Assembly: GCA_022562855.1 (NCBI GenBank)
Contig: JADFON010000087.1
Location: forward strand, 1-7,267
From: Candidatus Zhuqueibacterota bacterium
Lineage (GTDB): Bacteria > SM23-31
Direction: 5' to 3'
DNA: 7,267 bases
In this document: positions 5,030 through 7,267 of the stretch, in pieces
Layout of the letters: every line of letters starts with the position of its first letter
Position numbering within the stretch: the first letter of the stretch is position 1
Notes under the pieces: generated by a model
Seen by the model: only the letters and a program-made list of their open reading frames with translations
Databases searched by the model: none
What the model was told of the DNA's origin: nothing
Translations under genes and position numbers: made by a program

Positions 5030-7267
5030 GATAGTTCCAATGAATTTAAGTTATTTTGAATCGTATTCATGTTATTTGTAAATGTCTTTAATTTTTCTCT
5101 TTCACGTTCGATAACATGAGCGGGAGCTTTACCGAGGAAATCCTTATTAGATATTTTTTGGTTAACTGTAATGATCTGTTTTTGCAGACGAGTTACTTCT
5201 TTACTCAATCTATCGTGCTCGGAATTTATATCTATTAAATCAGCCAACGGCACATATAGTTCCATACCCGCAACCACCGCCGTAGCCGATTGTGGGGGTT
5301 TATCCACTGAAGGACCCGTTTTTATATTGTCAATTCTTCCAAGCCTGTATAAATAATCGAGGTTTTTGTTTATGATTTCAAGCTGATTCTTGTCGCCGCA
5401 TTTTATCAAAAGATTCGCTTTTTCCGCAGGTGGAATGTTCATCTCTCCTCTAATATTTCTAACTGAATAAATAATATCCTGCACAAGCCCCATTTCTTTT
5501 TCGCTTTCGATGTCTACCAGTTCTTTTGAAAACTCACCCGGAGAGGTAATCATGACAGACTCATTTTCATCAGGACTAATTAACTGCCATATCTCCTCAG
5601 TAATAAACGGCATAAACGGGTGGAGAAGTTCCATCGTCTTTTTGAATACCGGCAATCCGACATTCAGCAATGATTGAGATGCCGACTCAAAATCAGCATC
5701 CATCCTGTCTTTTAAGATTTCAAGATACCAATCACAGTAATCGTGCCACACAAAAGTATACAAGGCATTTAATGCCTCATTGAGCTTATAATCGGAGAAT
5801 TTCTTATCGACAATATTCCGTGTAGAATTAAGTCTGCTGACAAGCCAGCGGTCGGACAGATCCCGGCTTTCAAAACTCCCGGATACCTCGACCCCCTTTG
5901 CTTTGACCTCGGATTCCTTGATCTTAAGGAATCTAAACGCATTCCATATTTTATTGGTAAAATTTCGACCCATTTCAAATTTTTGCTGCGATAGTTTTAT
6001 GTCCTGCCCATCGGTATTCAGCGCTATCATACAGTATCTTACCGAGTCCGCGCCATATAAATCTACCATTTCTACCGGGTCAATACCATTGCCGAGTGAT
6101 TTCGACATTATTCTGCCTTGTTCATCCTTGATCATTCCGGTAAGATAGACAACGCTGAAAGGTTTTTCACCGGTAAACCACAATCCAGCCATAATCATAC
6201 GCGCTATCCAGAAAAATAATATCTCATAACCGGAAACAAGGACGGAAGTTGGATAAAAATAATCGAGATCTTTGGTTTTTTTTGGCCAATCCAGCGTGGA
6301 AAACGGCCACAACCAGGATGAAAACCACGTATCGAGAACATCTTCGTCCTGACGTATATCTGTCGAATCGCAGTGACTGCATTTCGTCGGATCTTCTGTG
6401 GAAACGGTTATCTCTCCACAAGACCCGCAGTACCATACGGGCAGCCGGTGCCCCCACCATAACTGACGCGATATACACCAATCGCGGATGTTATCCATCC
6501 AGAATTGGAAATCCTTTTCCCATTTTTTCGGATAGAAAACAATTTCGCCATCTTTTACCGCCTTACTCGCCTTTTCCGCTAATGGAGCCATTTTTAAAAA
6601 CCACTGGTCTGAAAGTAACGGCTCAATTGTATTTGAACAGCGGTAGCATTTGCCGACCTTATTTGTATAGTCTTCTGTCTTTTCAAGAAATCCCTGCTTA
6701 TCGAGTTCGGCTACCAGTTTCTTCCTGCATTCAAAACGGTCAAGTCCGGCAAACAGCGGACCTGCCTCGGACGTCATTTTGCCCGCCTCATCGATGACTA
6801 TCACATTCGGAAGTTTGTGCCTTTGACCCATTAAAAAGTCGTTTGCGTCGTGTGCCGGGGTTACTTTCACAGCGCCGGTGCCAAATTTCCTGTCGACAAA
6901 ATCGTCCGCTATGACGGGTAATTCCCTGTCAAGTATTGGAAGTTTGATCTTCTTGCCGATAAATTTCTTATACCTTTTATCTTTTGGATTCACCGCTACC
7001 GCCGTATCTCCAAGCATTGTTTCGGGTCTGGTTGTGGCAACGGTGATTGATTCATCGCTTCCGTCCAGGAAATATTTGATATACCAGAGTGAACCCTGGG
7101 TTTCCACATGTTTTACTTCTTCGTCGGAAAGTGCAGTCATGTGAAAGGGACACCAGTTGACAATATATTTCCCCTTATATATCAAACCTTGTTCATAAAG
7201 GGTAACAAATACTTTACGAACAGCCTGGGACAAACCTTCGTCCATGGTAAAACGTTCACGTTTCCAA
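5026..7267 (-). CDS. valS: Valyl-tRNA synthetase, C-terminal about 746 codons (5' end outside the window)
   Basis: A class I aminoacyl-tRNA synthetase that charges tRNA-Val with valine in the cytosol and edits misactivated threonine. The frame is open to the right edge, reading WKRERFT before the methionine at 7245, so that methionine is internal. The HIGH motif and about 130-140 N-terminal residues are missing from the window. Numbering from that methionine: CP1 editing domain about 50-185 with TTRPETMLGDTAVAVNP (71-87) and GTGAVKVTPAHDANDF (122-137); Zn-ribbon cysteines C200/C203 and C273/C276 with C289/C292; WCISRQLWWGHRLPVW (256-271); and the DVLDTWFSS and GYEILFFWIARM catalytic-domain motifs. 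The KMSKS loop is IMSKS (379-383). The anticodon-binding helical domain follows (about 465-600), and the ValS-specific C-terminal coiled coil at about 670-735 ends LNSLELS. The TGA overlaps the start of the DUF4139 gene. The promoter is out of view. Only the first KMSKS lysine is unusual; all else is normal. Confidence 0.97.
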   Translation of the reverse strand, partial: WKRERFTMDEGLSQAVRKVFVTLYEQGLIYKGKYIVNWCPFHMTALSDEEVKHVETQGSLWYIKYFLDGSDESITVATTRPETMLGDTAVAVNPKDKRYKKFIGKKIKLPILDRELPVIADDFVDRKFGTGAVKVTPAHDANDFLMGQRHKLPNVIVIDEAGKMTSEAGPLFAGLDRFECRKKLVAELDKQGFLEKTEDYTNKVGKCYRCSNTIEPLLSDQWFLKMAPLAEKASKAVKDGEIVFYPKKWEKDFQFWMDNIRDWCISRQLWWGHRLPVWYCGSCGEITVSTEDPTKCSHCDSTDIRQDEDVLDTWFSSWLWPFSTLDWPKKTKDLDYFYPTSVLVSGYEILFFWIARMIMAGLWFTGEKPFSVVYLTGMIKDEQGRIMSKSLGNGIDPVEMVDLYGADSVRYCMIALNTDGQDIKLSQQKFEMGRNFTNKIWNAFRFLKIKESEVKAKGVEVSGSFESRDLSDRWLVSRLNSTRNIVDKKFSDYKLNEALNALYTFVWHDYCDWYLEILKDRMDADFESASQSLLNVGLPVFKKTMELLHPFMPFITEEIWQLISPDENESVMITSPGEFSKELVDIESEKEMGLVQDIIYSVRNIRGEMNIPPAEKANLLIKCGDKNQLEIINKNLDYLYRLGRIDNIKTGPSVDKPPQSATAVVAGMELYVPLADLIDINSEHDRLSKEVTRLQKQIITVNQKISNKDFLGKAPAHVIEREREKLKTFTNNMNTIQNNLNSLELS

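Noticed and set aside
6249-6797. Plus-strand 182-codon open frame
   Set aside because: It is entirely antisense to the valS catalytic and Zn-ribbon region, which is strongly conserved; the reading frame is a shadow.
7243-7245. Methionine codon at 7245 as the start of valS
   Set aside because: The frame continues to the edge with WKRERFT, the conserved ValS segment just before TMDEG, and the HIGH-containing N-terminus is still missing.
1-7267. CRISPR array, tRNA or rRNA gene, insertion sequence ends
   Set aside because: No regularly spaced repeats, no tRNA-like cloverleaf core and no transposase or paired terminal repeats were seen on either strand.

Overview
The window is a bacterial chromosome segment of moderate to low G+C. 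Four well-preserved genes, plus the start of a fifth, are separated by AT-rich spacers that hold decayed gene remnants. The MacB/FtsX-type permease tail, the DUF4139 lipoprotein-like gene, the scarcity of Shine-Dalgarno sequences and the TonB-like membrane anchor suggest a Gram-negative of the Fibrobacterota-Chlorobiota-Bacteroidota (FCB) sphere or a neighbouring candidate phylum such as Marinimicrobia. This placement is inference from gene style only; no marker in the window proves it.

Left part (1-1284): the minus strand carries the first 72 codons of tilS (tRNA-Ile lysidine synthetase), which runs off the left edge and has a plausible sigma70-type promoter. From about 240 to 1284 there is no intact gene. 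Instead there is a row of remnants: short minus-strand open frames, the last 83 codons of a MacB/FtsX-type ABC permease on the plus strand, the N-terminal piece of a DUF5946-like zinc-motif protein on the minus strand, and a possible membrane-protein tail on the minus strand. This looks like an insertion/deletion hot spot between two conserved blocks.

Middle part (1285-3650): two plus-strand genes. The first encodes a two-transmembrane potassium-channel-like protein with a cytosolic RCK (TrkA-N plus TrkA-C) module. Both its selectivity filter and its nucleotide-binding loop depart from consensus. The second encodes an unusual 342-residue protein: a TonB-like N-terminal membrane anchor, a long acidic linker, and a BlaI/MecI-type winged helix near the C-terminus. 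It has its own candidate promoter (TTGACA-17-TTTAAA), whose -10 box is one arm of a near-perfect palindrome, which suggests repressor control and perhaps autoregulation. This gene is the best candidate for something undescribed.

Right part (3677-7267): a minus-strand operon of valS (valyl-tRNA synthetase, 5' end outside the window) followed by an exported DUF4139 protein. The two genes overlap by ATGA and are therefore probably translationally coupled. The operon converges on the TonB/winged-helix gene with only 26 bases between the stop codons. The conserved genes (tilS, valS) are housekeeping tRNA-biology genes. The channel and the winged-helix protein are accessory and could form a membrane-stress or ion-homeostasis module, but nothing in the sequence links them directly.
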